This document shows, one piece after another, positions 26,834 through 35,674 of a stretch of 64,000 bases of DNA. Made by a program: the position numbers and the translations under genes. The stretch covers positions 57,147 through 121,146 of the forward strand of contig NZ_FZOW01000016.1 in NCBI RefSeq assembly GCF_900188125.1, in the 5' to 3' direction. Numbering within the stretch: position 1 is the stretch's first letter; every line of letters begins with the position of its first letter. The stretch comes from Rhodococcoides kyotonense (GTDB taxonomy: Bacteria > Actinomycetota > Actinomycetes > Mycobacteriales > Mycobacteriaceae). Below the pieces are notes generated by a model. That model saw only the letters and a program-made list of their open reading frames with translations, was not told the DNA's origin and searched no databases.

Positions 26834-28051
26834 TCAGGCCTTTCGGTTCTTCTTGTTACCGAAACCGTTTGCGAACGAGCGGCTGCCCTGCGTCTTGGGC
26901 ACGTCCTTCACCGGCGACGGTGTCGACGCCGTCGACCCGGCGTAGTAGTTTCCGTGCCGACCGGGTTGATCCTTGGCCGCGCGGATCGCACGGCCGTCGG
27001 GGCCCGAATCGTCCTCTTCCACAACGGACAAGGGCTCTTCGTGGCCATGCCCGTGCCCATGTCCGTGGCCGTGTCCATGCCCGTGATCTTCGTCGATGAC
27101 GGCGTTGGGGTCGACGAGACGAGGAATCGCGCCGATGGCCTTGCGCACGTCCTTGTCGTACTTGACGACGACGGACACCGTGTCGTTCAGCAGCTTCGCC
27201 GTCAATTCACTGGCTCCGAGAACAGCGAGAGTCTTTGCCCAGTCCACGGTTTCGGAGATGCTGGGTGACTTACGCAGTTCGAGATCGCGGAGGCCACGCA
27301 CCACCTCGACGAGCTGGCCTGCGAGTGCCTCGGACAGACCGGTGTCCTTGGAATTGACGATCTCGAGCTCACGCTCGGCCGTCGGGTAGTCAAGGAAGCT
27401 GTGCAGACACCGACGCTTGAGCGCCGCCGACAGGTCGCGGGTGTTGTTCGACGTCAGAATCACGTACGGGGCAACGGTCGCGGTGAACGTGCCGAGCTCG
27501 GGAACCGAGATCTGGTTCTCCGCAAGCAATTCCAGCAACACTGCTTCGAGTGCCTCGTCAGCGCGGTCGACCTCGTCGATCAGCAGCACGACGGGCTCTT
27601 CGGACCGGATCGCCTCGAGCAGCGGCCGGGGCGCGAGGAACCGCTCGGAGAAGAACACACTGTCCTGCGATGCGATCCGGTCGACGGCCTCGCCGAGCGT
27701 CTCGGTGTCGGCCACGAGCTGCCCGATCTTCTCCTTCAGCACCTGGGTGTACAGCAGCTGTTTGCCGTAGTCCCACTCGTACAACGCCTTCGTCTCGTCC
27801 TGGCCCTCGTAGCACTGCAGGCGCAACAACCTCCGCCCGGTCACTTCTGCGAGAGTCTTTGCCAGCTCGGTCTTTCCGACGCCCGCCGGCCCCTCCAGCA
27901 GGACAGGCTTGTCCAGTCTGGACTGCAGATACACTGTCGTCGCGAGGCGTTCGTCGGCGATGTATCCGGCGTCGGCGAAACGGCTGACGACGTCTTCCAC
28001 TGATTCGAAATCTGGCCCAGCAGAGGCGTTGATGGGCGTCGGGACTGACAC
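26834..28051 (-). CDS. MoxR-type AAA ATPase with histidine-glycine tail
   Basis: A 405-aa ATPase. Walker A is GPAGVGKTE (about 56-64), Walker B VVLLIDEVDRAD, with the sensor NNTRDLS and arginine-finger region LKRRC typical of the MoxR group. Near residue 335 there is a run of alternating His-Gly (about eight HG units) suited to binding Ni, Co or Zn. The GTG at 28051 is used because GGAAGG lies 8 nt before it; a longer frame would run through the stem-loop upstream. It lies between methanol dehydrogenase and the VWA protein and probably activates the enzyme or loads its metal. Confidence 0.9.
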   Translation of the reverse strand: MSVPTPINASAGPDFESVEDVVSRFADAGYIADERLATTVYLQSRLDKPVLLEGPAGVGKTELAKTLAEVTGRRLLRLQCYEGQDETKALYEWDYGKQLLYTQVLKEKIGQLVADTETLGEAVDRIASQDSVFFSERFLAPRPLLEAIRSEEPVVLLIDEVDRADEALEAVLLELLAENQISVPELGTFTATVAPYVILTSNNTRDLSAALKRRCLHSFLDYPTAERELEIVNSKDTGLSEALAGQLVEVVRGLRDLELRKSPSISETVDWAKTLAVLGASELTAKLLNDTVSVVVKYDKDVRKAIGAIPRLVDPNAVIDEDHGHGHGHGHGHGHGHEEPLSVVEEDDSGPDGRAIRAAKDQPGRHGNYYAGSTASTPSPVKDVPKTQGSRSFANGFGNKKNRKA

Positions 28052-28079
28052 GAGGCGTTCCTTCCACGAAAGGGTGAAC

Positions 28080-28112
28080 GCTCCCGCCCGCCGAGGGGTC
28101 GCGGGCGGGAGC
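28080..28112 (-). terminator. Stem-loop between mdo and moxR
   Basis: Perfect 12-bp GC arms (GCTCCCGCCCGC / GCGGGCGGGAGC) around a 9-nt loop, 16 bp beyond the mdo stop. With no T-run it is more likely a partial terminator or mRNA stabiliser that would lower moxR-VWA expression relative to the dehydrogenase. Confidence 0.75.
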
Positions 28113-28128
28113 GTGAGGTTCGAAAAGA

Positions 28129-29421
28129 TCAGCCGATCAGGTCGTCGAGGTCTCCGTTGACGGAGTGCTCGACGACGGGGCGAACCGTTTCGAACGTGCA
28201 TTCCTTCAGGTTGCCGGGGGTGCAGGCGTCACCGAGAACGTGGTGAGTGATGCGATCGACGTCCTTGTCGTCGCCGATGATCTTCGGCGAGTTCTCGTAG
28301 TACTTCGTCGGTCCCTGACCCAGACGGTTCTTGCTGTAGCTGTTCTGGTCGACGTCGGCGAACTTCTCCGGGATGCCCACGTCGCGCAGCAGCTGGATCG
28401 CAGCTTCGAGTGCGGCGTGGGATGCACGCTGATCGGACATGCCGTGGGTGTCAATGCCCATGGCGACGGCGATGTCGGCGAACTTGCGGTAGTCGGCCGT
28501 CATGTTGAACGCCCACACCCGCGGCAGCGCGATGGCGTTGTTCAGCCCGTGGTGCGTGTCGTAGAAGGCACTGACCGCGTGGCTGATCGAGTGGATGATG
28601 CCGAGTCCACCGGAGTTGAAGGCCTGAGCGGCGATGTACTGCGCGTACATCATTCCTTCGCGACCGGGCAGGTCCTCACCGTTCCACGTTGCGGCACGGA
28701 GGTTTTCGACGGTCATCTTGATGGCGTGCAGCGCGTTGCCCTTCGACGGTTCGAAGTTCAGACGCGATACGTACGGCTCGCTGGCGTGTGCGAGAACGTC
28801 GAAGCCGCACTGCGCGGTGTAGTCGGTCGGGCAGCTGTAATACAGAACCGGGTCGTCGATCGCCAGCGACGTCACGGATGCGTCGTCGAATGCGACGTAC
28901 TTGTGCGGGTTGTCGGGATCGGTCGTCGTATCGGTGATCACGTACGCCCACGATGTCTCGGAACCCGTTCCGGCCGTGGTGGATACGGCGATGTGCGGCG
29001 GGTTCTTCGGGTTCTCGCTCTTGTTGAAGCCCTCGAACTCGTTGACGCTGCGGCCGTCGTGCGCGACCGAGATACGAGCACCCTTACACGCGTCGTGCGC
29101 GGAACCTCCACCGATGGAGACGAAGCTGTCGCACTTGTTCTCGGTGTACATCGCCACGGCGTCCATGACGTTGTAGTCCTTGGGATTGGACTCGACCTTG
29201 TCGTAGACGACGACCTCGAGCCCGTGGTAGCGCATGGACTCGACGATGTTGTGCACGATGTCGGTGCCGCGAAGGCCCGACGTCATCACGAGCGTCTTCT
29301 TGAATCCGAGCTTGAGAGCCTCGGGTCCGATCATCTCGTGTGCTCCCGGGCCCATCATGGCGCGAGGGAACGGGTGGAACTCCTTGATGGGGAACGGCTT
29401 GAGTAGGTCGTCGACCTGCAT
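28129..29421 (-). CDS. mdo: NDMA-dependent methanol dehydrogenase, iron-type ADH
   Basis: A 430-aa group III alcohol dehydrogenase very like ThcE/MDO/MNO of Rhodococcus, Mycobacterium and Amycolatopsis. It starts MQVDDLLKPFPIKEFHPFPR and carries the nucleotide loop SIGGGSAHDACKG, STTAGTGSE, and the metal-ligand region GIIHSISHAVSAFYDTHHG. These decameric enzymes oxidise methanol and other primary alcohols with tightly bound NADPH; NDMA serves as the artificial acceptor. The ATG at 29421 has GAGAGG 8 nt upstream. The MoxR and VWA genes downstream are likely maturation factors. Confidence 0.95.
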   Translation of the reverse strand: MQVDDLLKPFPIKEFHPFPRAMMGPGAHEMIGPEALKLGFKKTLVMTSGLRGTDIVHNIVESMRYHGLEVVVYDKVESNPKDYNVMDAVAMYTENKCDSFVSIGGGSAHDACKGARISVAHDGRSVNEFEGFNKSENPKNPPHIAVSTTAGTGSETSWAYVITDTTTDPDNPHKYVAFDDASVTSLAIDDPVLYYSCPTDYTAQCGFDVLAHASEPYVSRLNFEPSKGNALHAIKMTVENLRAATWNGEDLPGREGMMYAQYIAAQAFNSGGLGIIHSISHAVSAFYDTHHGLNNAIALPRVWAFNMTADYRKFADIAVAMGIDTHGMSDQRASHAALEAAIQLLRDVGIPEKFADVDQNSYSKNRLGQGPTKYYENSPKIIGDDKDVDRITHHVLGDACTPGNLKECTFETVRPVVEHSVNGDLDDLIG

Positions 29422-29532
29422 GGAAGCATCCTCTCCGCGAAACGGAACGTCTGTTGGTATCGCGCAACGCAGTCGAGCCACGGTGCTGAAACAAACGCTA
29501 AATCCGTACACGGGGTGGTGTCAGTCACTTTG

Positions 29533-29560
29533 TCGCGAGACTGTTCCGTATGTCTCGAGA
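29533..29560. promoter_or_regulatory. Inverted repeat upstream of mdo, possible operator
   Basis: TCGCGAGAC and GTCTCGAGA (8 of 9 pair) flank a 10-bp spacer TGTTCCGTAT, about 110 bp upstream of the mdo start. The size and symmetry fit a dimeric regulator site. No regulator gene is adjacent, so the assignment is tentative. Confidence 0.35.
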
Positions 29561-29577
29561 AGGCGCCTACAAGACAG

Positions 29578-29611
29578 GACGGCCACCTACCCGATCGGGT
29601 AGGTGGCCGTC
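29578..29611. terminator. Perfect 34-bp palindrome behind the acyl-CoA ligase
   Basis: Two 17-bp arms GACGGCCACCTACCCGA / TCGGGTAGGTGGCCGTC with no loop, 17 bp beyond the ligase stop. It would form a very stable hairpin and separates the ligase from the mdo promoter. Confidence 0.85.
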
Positions 29612-29628
29612 GTCGAGCCCTTTACCTT

Positions 29629-31218
29629 CTACTTCGCAGCCTCCGCGGCGCGCAGGTCCTTACGCAGAAGCTTGCCTGCGGCCGACTTGGGAACGACGTC
29701 GATGAACTCCACCTTGCGCACCTTCTTGTGCGGCGACACCCGCTCGGCGACGAAGGCGATGACGGCGGCTTCGTCGACCGTCGCGTTCGCCTGAAGAACG
29801 ACGAACGCCTTGGGCACCTCCTCGCCCTCGTCGTCGAGAACGCCGATGACGGCCGCGTCGGCGATCTCGGGGTGCGTAAGCAACAGCGCCTCGAGCTCGG
29901 CCGGGGGCACCTGGTAGCCCTTGTACTTGATGAGCTCCTTGAGGCGGTCGACGATGTAGACGACACCTTCGGAGTCCACGACGGCGATGTCGCCGGTGTG
30001 CAGGTAACCGTCGGCGTCGAGGGTGTCGGCGGTCGCGGTCGGGTTGTTCAGGTAGCCGGCCATGACGTTCGGGCCGTGCACCCACAGCTCGCCCGGCTTG
30101 GACAGACCGTCGGAGGGCAGGTCGATCTCCTCGCCGCTCTCCGGGTCGACGATCTTGTTGACGGTGTTCGCAAGCGGCAGACCCACCGAGCTGAGCGGCA
30201 TGTCGTCGCGGTCGAACGGGATCGCGTGACTGACCGGGCTGAGCTCGCTCATGCCGTATCCCTGACGCACGCGTGTGTCCAAGCGCTTGGCGACGGCCTT
30301 GCCGAGCTCCTCGTCGAGCGGCGCCGCGCCGGAGAAGATGGTGTGGACGCTGGAGAGGTCGTACTGGTCGATCAGCGGGTGCTTCGCGAGCGCGACCGCG
30401 ACGGGCGGGGCGATGAACAGGTACGTGAGCTTGTGTTCCTGGATCAACCGCAGGAACTCGACGAGGTCGAACTTCGGCATCGTCACGAGGTGGGCCCGCA
30501 GCTTGAGCGCGATGTTGAGCAGCACGGTCAGGCCGTAGATGTGGAAGAACGGCAGCAGCGCCAGGATCGCGTCGTTCGTGTCGATGCCGACGCGCGGCTC
30601 CATCTGCGCGACATTGGCGACGAGGTTGCGGTGCGTCAGGATGACGCCCTTCGGGACGCCCGTCGTGCCGGACGAATACGGCAACACCGCGATCTGCGTG
30701 GCCGGATCGAACGACACGTCGGGTGCAGGCGCTCCCTGAGCGAGCAGGTCACGCAGGTTGGGGTGGCCCTCCGCGCCGTCGAGCACGATGACGTGGTCGT
30801 CGGGAATGCCGACCTTCTCCGCTGCGGCCTTCGCCTGCGGGTAGAGCGGGGAGACGGTGAACAGAAATTTCGCGCCCGAGCCCGTGAGCTGCTTCGCGAT
30901 GTCCTCGGCGGTGTACAGCGCGTTGATCGTCGTCGCGGTTCCGCCTGCGCGGAGGATGCCGTGCAGAACGGACGCGAACGCAGGAACGTTCGGCGAATGC
31001 AGCCCGACGACGTCGCCCAGCTCCAAGCCTCGCGCTGCGAGCGCACCCGCGATGCCGTCGATCTGTCCGATGAGAGCCCGATACGTCGTGACGGTTCCCG
31101 ACGACCCGTCGATCAATGCGGGCTTCTCGAGATCGGTCTCCGAAATGGACCCGAACAGATAGTCGTAGACGCTCAGATTCGGAATCTCGACATCGGGAAA
31201 GGGGCTCTTGAAGCTCAT
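29629..31218 (-). CDS. 4-coumarate-CoA ligase-type acyl-CoA synthetase
   Basis: A 529-aa adenylate-forming enzyme. Motifs: P-loop YSSGTTGVPKGVILTH, YGMSELSP, GELWVHGPNVMAGYLN, DGYLHTGDI, and the C-terminal catalytic lysine in KSAAGKLLRKDL. It activates a carboxylic acid (aromatic or medium-chain) as AMP ester and then CoA thioester. The ATG at 31218 is preceded by AAGGAG. It stands alone on its strand with a strong hairpin behind it. The true substrate is unknown. Confidence 0.93.
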   Translation of the reverse strand: MSFKSPFPDVEIPNLSVYDYLFGSISETDLEKPALIDGSSGTVTTYRALIGQIDGIAGALAARGLELGDVVGLHSPNVPAFASVLHGILRAGGTATTINALYTAEDIAKQLTGSGAKFLFTVSPLYPQAKAAAEKVGIPDDHVIVLDGAEGHPNLRDLLAQGAPAPDVSFDPATQIAVLPYSSGTTGVPKGVILTHRNLVANVAQMEPRVGIDTNDAILALLPFFHIYGLTVLLNIALKLRAHLVTMPKFDLVEFLRLIQEHKLTYLFIAPPVAVALAKHPLIDQYDLSSVHTIFSGAAPLDEELGKAVAKRLDTRVRQGYGMSELSPVSHAIPFDRDDMPLSSVGLPLANTVNKIVDPESGEEIDLPSDGLSKPGELWVHGPNVMAGYLNNPTATADTLDADGYLHTGDIAVVDSEGVVYIVDRLKELIKYKGYQVPPAELEALLLTHPEIADAAVIGVLDDEGEEVPKAFVVLQANATVDEAAVIAFVAERVSPHKKVRKVEFIDVVPKSAAGKLLRKDLRAAEAAK

Positions 31219-31524
31219 GACTCTCCTTCGAACATGCACCGGCAACTTGACAGAACCCTACAGTGAAAGCCGTCACAACGGACATGACCCCTACTCGTGA
31301 GTCAGGTTCGGATCTCCTGTCGCCCATTGCGCACGAGGCTGCGATGTGGCAGCCACTCGCAGTGCAGCTCAGCCTGCATCGGCTTCCTGGCAGGCTGCCA
31401 GGTTTCGCACTCTTCCTGGCAGGCCACTTCGAAGTTGCTCACGAAGCAGTCGAAGCCCTTGAAACCCGCAGCAGCGCAGCTAGTTTCGTTCTGGTCAGCA
31501 ATCAACGACAAACAGGAGAAACCA
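31219..31524. other. Intergenic stretch between the CoA ligase and the small peptide gene
   Basis: No gene is supported here. It holds the divergent control region of the ligase and, at 31386-31402, a perfect palindrome CCTGGCAG-G-CTGCCAGG. CTTCCTGGCAGG recurs at 31412-31423, only 28 bp after its first copy (31384-31395). These repeats could serve as operator or leader structure for the downstream 31-aa gene. Confidence 0.5.
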
Positions 31525-31620
31525 GTGTTCAACGATTTCCACAACAATGTCGTGCAGCCGTTCCAGCAGTGGGCGCCGCACATTCCGGACTGGTTCGCCT
31601 GGTTCCGTTTCGGACGCTGA
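31525..31620 (+). CDS. 31-aa aromatic-rich peptide
   Basis: A GTG-started frame with a strong AGGAG 6 nt upstream and a stem-loop 15 bp after its stop. The peptide begins MFNDFHNNVVQPFQQW and ends DWFAWFRFGR: nine of 31 residues are Phe or Trp, with roughly balanced charge. The C-terminal half could lie on a membrane surface. No family is recognised. A longer upstream reading in the same frame lacks a ribosome site. Possible roles include a membrane-active or signalling peptide. Confidence 0.6.
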   Translation: MFNDFHNNVVQPFQQWAPHIPDWFAWFRFGR

Positions 31621-31635
31621 TCGACACCCCTGATC

Positions 31636-31676
31636 GTCGTGAGCCCTGCTCTTCCCCAGAGAGTGGGGCTCACGAC
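31636..31676. terminator. Bidirectional stem-loop between peptide and permease genes
   Basis: GTCGTGAGCCC and GGGCTCACGAC (11-bp perfect arms) around 19 nt. It lies between two convergent genes and would serve both, supporting real transcription of the small peptide gene. Confidence 0.75.
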
Positions 31677-31682
31677 TTCACC

Positions 31683-32948
31683 TCACGACTTCACATACGG
31701 CTTTCCTGCTGCCGCAGGGCCACGCACGTGCCCGACGAGACCGGCGACGGCGAAGATGGTCACGACGTACGGCAGCATCAGCATGAACTCGCTGGGCACC
31801 GGCGAGCCGATGATTCCGAGCACGTTCTGCAGGTTCGACGCGAACCCGAAGAGCAAGGCCGCCAACGTCGCTCGCACGGGATCCCATCGTCCGAAGATGA
31901 CGGCCGCGAGCGCGATGTAGCCGGCGCCCGCCGTCATCTCCTTGCCGAACGCGCCGACGGAACCGAGGGTGAAGTACGCACCGCCGAGTCCCGCGATGGC
32001 GCCGGCGAGGCAGACGTTCCAGAACCGGGTAGCTGCCACGTTGATACCGACGGTGTCGGCTGCCTGCGGATGTTCGCCGACGGCACGCAGCCGCAGTCCC
32101 CACTTGGTCCGGAACAGCCCGAACCACACGAGGGCGACGGCGATGTACATCAGATAGACGATCAGTGTCTGGCGGAACAGCACCGGACCGATCACCGGGA
32201 TCTGCGACAGCACGGGAATCTCGATGCGCGCGAACCGAGGTGGCGAGTTCAGAGCTTCCGTGTTCTTGGTCAGCACCACCGAGTACAGGAAACTCGTCAA
32301 TCCGACGACCAGGACGTTCAGCACGACGCCGACGATGACCTGGTTGACGAAGTACTTGATCGAGAACATCGCCAACAGCGCTGCCGTCAGTGCACCGGCG
32401 ACCAACGCGGCCAGCAGCGCCACGTACGTCGACCCGGTGATCGACGCGACCACGGCACTGACGAACGCACCGGACAGCAGCTGGCCTTCGATCGCGATGT
32501 TGATGACGCCGACGCGTTCGGAGATGACACCGCCCATCGCACCGAAGATCAACGGTGTACTCAGCGCGACGGCACCGATCAGCAGACCCGGCACGGGCAC
32601 GGTTGCCCCTGCGGCGGCCCACGTCAGAAATCCGACGACGAACAGCACGGCGTAGATCGCGAGCAGCCACAGTGGAGTCTTGTTGCGCTGCAGCGCATCC
32701 CACGTCGCGTATGCGGTGATCAGAGCGAGCACGACGAACACGGCGATGCCGGTTCCCGATGTCGGCAGCTCTACGGCCGGGAGCTGGAAGAAGTCGTTCT
32801 CGCTCGCGAGCGCGAACGTCGTCGTACCCGATTTTGCGCGAAAGACGAACAGTATCAACGCAAGAAGCGTCACGACCCCGAGTATCCCGGGAACCTTCCA
32901 GCTCCTGGCGGGTGTCAGGACGTCGGACTTGTCCACAGCGACGGTCAC
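31683..32948 (-). CDS. BMP-type nucleoside ABC importer, permease 2
   Basis: A 421-aa membrane protein of the BPD_transp_2 family. It shows LIFGAMGGVISERVGVINIAIEGQLLSGAF, the cytoplasmic coupling segment GLRLRAVGEHPQAADTVGI, and about ten hydrophobic helices. The GTG at 32948 overlaps the first permease stop by 4 nt (GTGA). With the ATPase, the other permease and the BMP lipoprotein it forms a nucleoside (purine/pyrimidine riboside) uptake system. Confidence 0.93.
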   Translation of the reverse strand: MTVAVDKSDVLTPARSWKVPGILGVVTLLALILFVFRAKSGTTTFALASENDFFQLPAVELPTSGTGIAVFVVLALITAYATWDALQRNKTPLWLLAIYAVLFVVGFLTWAAAGATVPVPGLLIGAVALSTPLIFGAMGGVISERVGVINIAIEGQLLSGAFVSAVVASITGSTYVALLAALVAGALTAALLAMFSIKYFVNQVIVGVVLNVLVVGLTSFLYSVVLTKNTEALNSPPRFARIEIPVLSQIPVIGPVLFRQTLIVYLMYIAVALVWFGLFRTKWGLRLRAVGEHPQAADTVGINVAATRFWNVCLAGAIAGLGGAYFTLGSVGAFGKEMTAGAGYIALAAVIFGRWDPVRATLAALLFGFASNLQNVLGIIGSPVPSEFMLMLPYVVTIFAVAGLVGHVRGPAAAGKPYVKS

Positions 32949-34168
32949 AGTGCCGCCACCTTCGCGGTGTCCGCGCGCACCGCGACCTCGGCACCCGGCG
33001 GTGGTAGCCGGAAGACGGCTCGAACCAGCGGCGGAGCAGCGATGAACAGCACGATGACGGACTGCACGACGAGCACGATGTCGATGGGGATTCCCTCGGC
33101 GGCCTGCATCGCGAAGCCTCCAGCCTTGAAGGCGCCGAACAGAATGCCTGCGAAGAAGACACCCCACGGTTTCGATCTGCCGAGCAGGGCGACGGTGATC
33201 GCGTCGAAACCGATTCCGGCGTCGATGTCGGCGCCGAAACCGGTGGTGACCGTACCCAGTACCTGCGCGACGCCCGCGAGTCCGACGAGCGCACCCGACA
33301 ACACCATCGCGTAAAGGTACATCCGATTCACGTTGATACCCGCGATGGACGACGCATGCGGATTCTCGCCGACGGCCCGGAAGCGGAACCCGAGCGACGA
33401 GCGCTCGAGCAGCCACCAGACGCCGACGGTCACGACCACGACGAGCACGAATCCAAGGTGCAGCGAGTACCGGTCACCGAAGAGTTTGGGGAACACCGCC
33501 GTCGACTCCATCGCGGCCGTCTTCGGGTTGTTCTGTCCAGGAGCCTGCAGCGCGCCCGGCGTCCGCAGAAGATACGCGACGAGGTAGAACGCGACGTAGT
33601 TCAGCATGATCGTCACGATCACTTCGTGAGCTCCGGTGCGTGCCTTGAGAACTCCCGCGATGCCACCCCATACGGCACCGCCGACGACGCCTGCGACGAT
33701 CGCCAGAACGAGGTGAAGCCCGGCCGGCAGCTGCAGCGAGAACCCGACCCACCCCGCGCATGCGGCAGCGATCAGCATCTGTCCGCGGCCGCCGATGTTG
33801 AACATGCCGACGCGGAACGCAAGAGCCACACCGAGACCGGCGACGATCAACGGCGTCGCGAACGTCAGCGTCTCCGTCAGCGGTCTGATGCCGTTCTCGA
33901 AACCGGGGCGTCGGAAGTTGTAGACCGCGCCCTGGAACAACGACGAATATGCACCGGACACCGCGTCCCACACTGCGGAGATCATGTCCATCGGCCGCGC
34001 GAAGAAGTACCCCGCGGCATCCTGGACCTGCTCGTCGGTGACGGCGATCAGTACCGCGCCGACGAGAATCGCGAGCAGAACCGCGAGCACCGAAATGATT
34101 GCGCTGCCGGTGAATATCTGCCGCAGAACCACATGTGCACGCGAGGGTTCGTGGTGCGCCTCAGCCAT
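32945..34168 (-). CDS. BMP-type nucleoside ABC importer, permease 1
   Basis: A 407-aa BPD_transp_2 permease with TPLIVAGLGVALAFRVGMFNIGGRGQML and the coupling motif GFRFRAVGENPHASSIAGI. The ATG at 34168 has GGAG in front and lies within the last codons of the ATPase gene, so translation is coupled. A GTG three codons upstream is an alternative. The substrate role is inferred from the BMP lipoprotein and the neighbouring purine permease. Confidence 0.93.
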   Translation of the reverse strand: MAEAHHEPSRAHVVLRQIFTGSAIISVLAVLLAILVGAVLIAVTDEQVQDAAGYFFARPMDMISAVWDAVSGAYSSLFQGAVYNFRRPGFENGIRPLTETLTFATPLIVAGLGVALAFRVGMFNIGGRGQMLIAAACAGWVGFSLQLPAGLHLVLAIVAGVVGGAVWGGIAGVLKARTGAHEVIVTIMLNYVAFYLVAYLLRTPGALQAPGQNNPKTAAMESTAVFPKLFGDRYSLHLGFVLVVVVTVGVWWLLERSSLGFRFRAVGENPHASSIAGINVNRMYLYAMVLSGALVGLAGVAQVLGTVTTGFGADIDAGIGFDAITVALLGRSKPWGVFFAGILFGAFKAGGFAMQAAEGIPIDIVLVVQSVIVLFIAAPPLVRAVFRLPPPGAEVAVRADTAKVAAL

Positions 34169-35660
34169 GTTCTCCACCCATCATCAATCCCAGAACTTCG
34201 CGAGACGTGTCGGCGGGCACGATGCCGACGATCGTCCCGCGGTACATGACGGCGATGCGATCCGCGAGAGCTGCGACCTCGTCGAGCTCACTGGACACGA
34301 CGATCACCGGGACACCTGCGTCGCGCGTGGCGACGATTCGCTTGTGTACGAACTCGATCGAACCCACGTCGATACCGCGCGTCGGCTGCGACGCGACGAA
34401 AAGCCGTAGCTCGCGGCTCAACTCGCGGGCCAGCACCACTTTCTGCTGGTTACCGCCGGACAGTCGCCCGACGGCGGTGCCGACGCTCGGGGTTCGCACG
34501 TCGAACTCGGCGACCTTCTCCGCTGCGAACGCGTCCAGATAGTCGCGTCGGATCGCGCCGCGGCGCACGAACGGTTCCCCGGTGGATCGGTCGAGCATGA
34601 GATTCTCGGCGATCGTGAATTCACCGACGAGGCCGTGGACGGTGCGGTCCTCGGGAACGAAACCTACTCCGGCGCCGAGCACGTCGTGCACCGACGAGCC
34701 GACGAGCGACGTGCCGTCGAGCTCGATCCGCCCGGTGACCCGCTCGATCGCACCGAGCAGTGCCTCGACGAACTCGCCCTGGCCGTTGCCCTGCACGCCG
34801 GCGATCGCGAGGATCTCCCCGGCATGGACGTCGAGGCTGACGTCGTCGACCACCTTGTGTCCACCGGCGTCGAAGACCGTCAGGTTCCTCACCACCAGGG
34901 CCGCGTCGCCAGGCTGTGCCGGTTCCTTCGACACGGTCAGCTGCACGTCGCGGCCGACCATCAGCGCGGCCAGCTCGGAGTTGGACGCCGTCGGCTCCGC
35001 TTCGCCGACGACCTTGCCGAGCCGGATGACGGTGATCCGATCCGCGACCTCGCGAACCTCGCGCAGCTTGTGCGTGATGAACACGATCGTGGTTCCCGAC
35101 GCGGCGAGCTCACGCATGATGCGCATGAGGTCGTCGGTCTCCTGCGGGGTGAGGACGGCCGTGGGCTCGTCGAACACCAGCACTTTCGCGTCGCGACTGA
35201 GTGCCTTGATGATCTCGACGCGTTGCTGCACACCGACGGGCAAGTCGTCGACGCGTGCATCGGGGTCGAGGTCGAATCCGAATCTTCCGGAGATCTCCCG
35301 GACCAAAGCACGCGCCGCATCGAGGTCGAGGCGGCCGCCGCTCTTGGTGGTCTCGTGCCCGAGGATGATGTTCTCGGCGACGGTGAACACCGGGATCAGC
35401 ATGAAGTGCTGGTGCACCATGCCGATCCCGGCGCTCATCGCCTCACCCGGTCCCGCGAAATGCTGTTCGACGCCGTCGAGCAGGATGTCGCCCTCCTCGG
35501 CCCGATAGAGGCCGCTGAGCACGTTCATCAGAGTCGACTTGCCTGCACCGTTCTCCCCGAGCAAGCAGTGGATCTCGCCCGATTCCACGACGAGGTCGAT
35601 GGAATCGTTGGCGACGAGAGATCCGAAACGCTTGGTGATGCCGCGTAATTCGAGCTTCAT
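34161..35660 (-). CDS. BMP-type nucleoside ABC importer, double ATPase
   Basis: A 499-aa protein with two ABC modules in tandem, as in RbsA/MglA. The first has Walker A GENGAGKST, signature LPVGVQQRVEI and Walker B VLVFDEPTA. The second has a degenerate loop GVQGNGQGE and signature LSGGNQQKV, the usual asymmetry of this group. It powers import through the two permeases encoded directly after it. It starts 14 bp after the lipoprotein gene. Confidence 0.95.
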   Translation of the reverse strand: MKLELRGITKRFGSLVANDSIDLVVESGEIHCLLGENGAGKSTLMNVLSGLYRAEEGDILLDGVEQHFAGPGEAMSAGIGMVHQHFMLIPVFTVAENIILGHETTKSGGRLDLDAARALVREISGRFGFDLDPDARVDDLPVGVQQRVEIIKALSRDAKVLVFDEPTAVLTPQETDDLMRIMRELAASGTTIVFITHKLREVREVADRITVIRLGKVVGEAEPTASNSELAALMVGRDVQLTVSKEPAQPGDAALVVRNLTVFDAGGHKVVDDVSLDVHAGEILAIAGVQGNGQGEFVEALLGAIERVTGRIELDGTSLVGSSVHDVLGAGVGFVPEDRTVHGLVGEFTIAENLMLDRSTGEPFVRRGAIRRDYLDAFAAEKVAEFDVRTPSVGTAVGRLSGGNQQKVVLARELSRELRLFVASQPTRGIDVGSIEFVHKRIVATRDAGVPVIVVSSELDEVAALADRIAVMYRGTIVGIVPADTSREVLGLMMGGEHG

Positions 35661-35674
35661 TACTTACTTGAGAC

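Noticed and set aside
27040..27095. Short tandem DNA repeat that could suggest a CRISPR or minisatellite
   Set aside because: It encodes the His-Gly run of the MoxR protein in frame, with 6-bp units and no spacers.
29248..29255. GTTGTGCA in the methanol dehydrogenase gene
   Set aside because: It falls well inside coding sequence and, with a similar chance copy in cydA at 21678, fits random expectation, so it is not counted as an operator.
31263..33314. 683-aa open frame on the plus strand
   Set aside because: Mostly antisense to the ABC permeases; only its region near 31525 overlaps a supported small gene, which is in a different frame.
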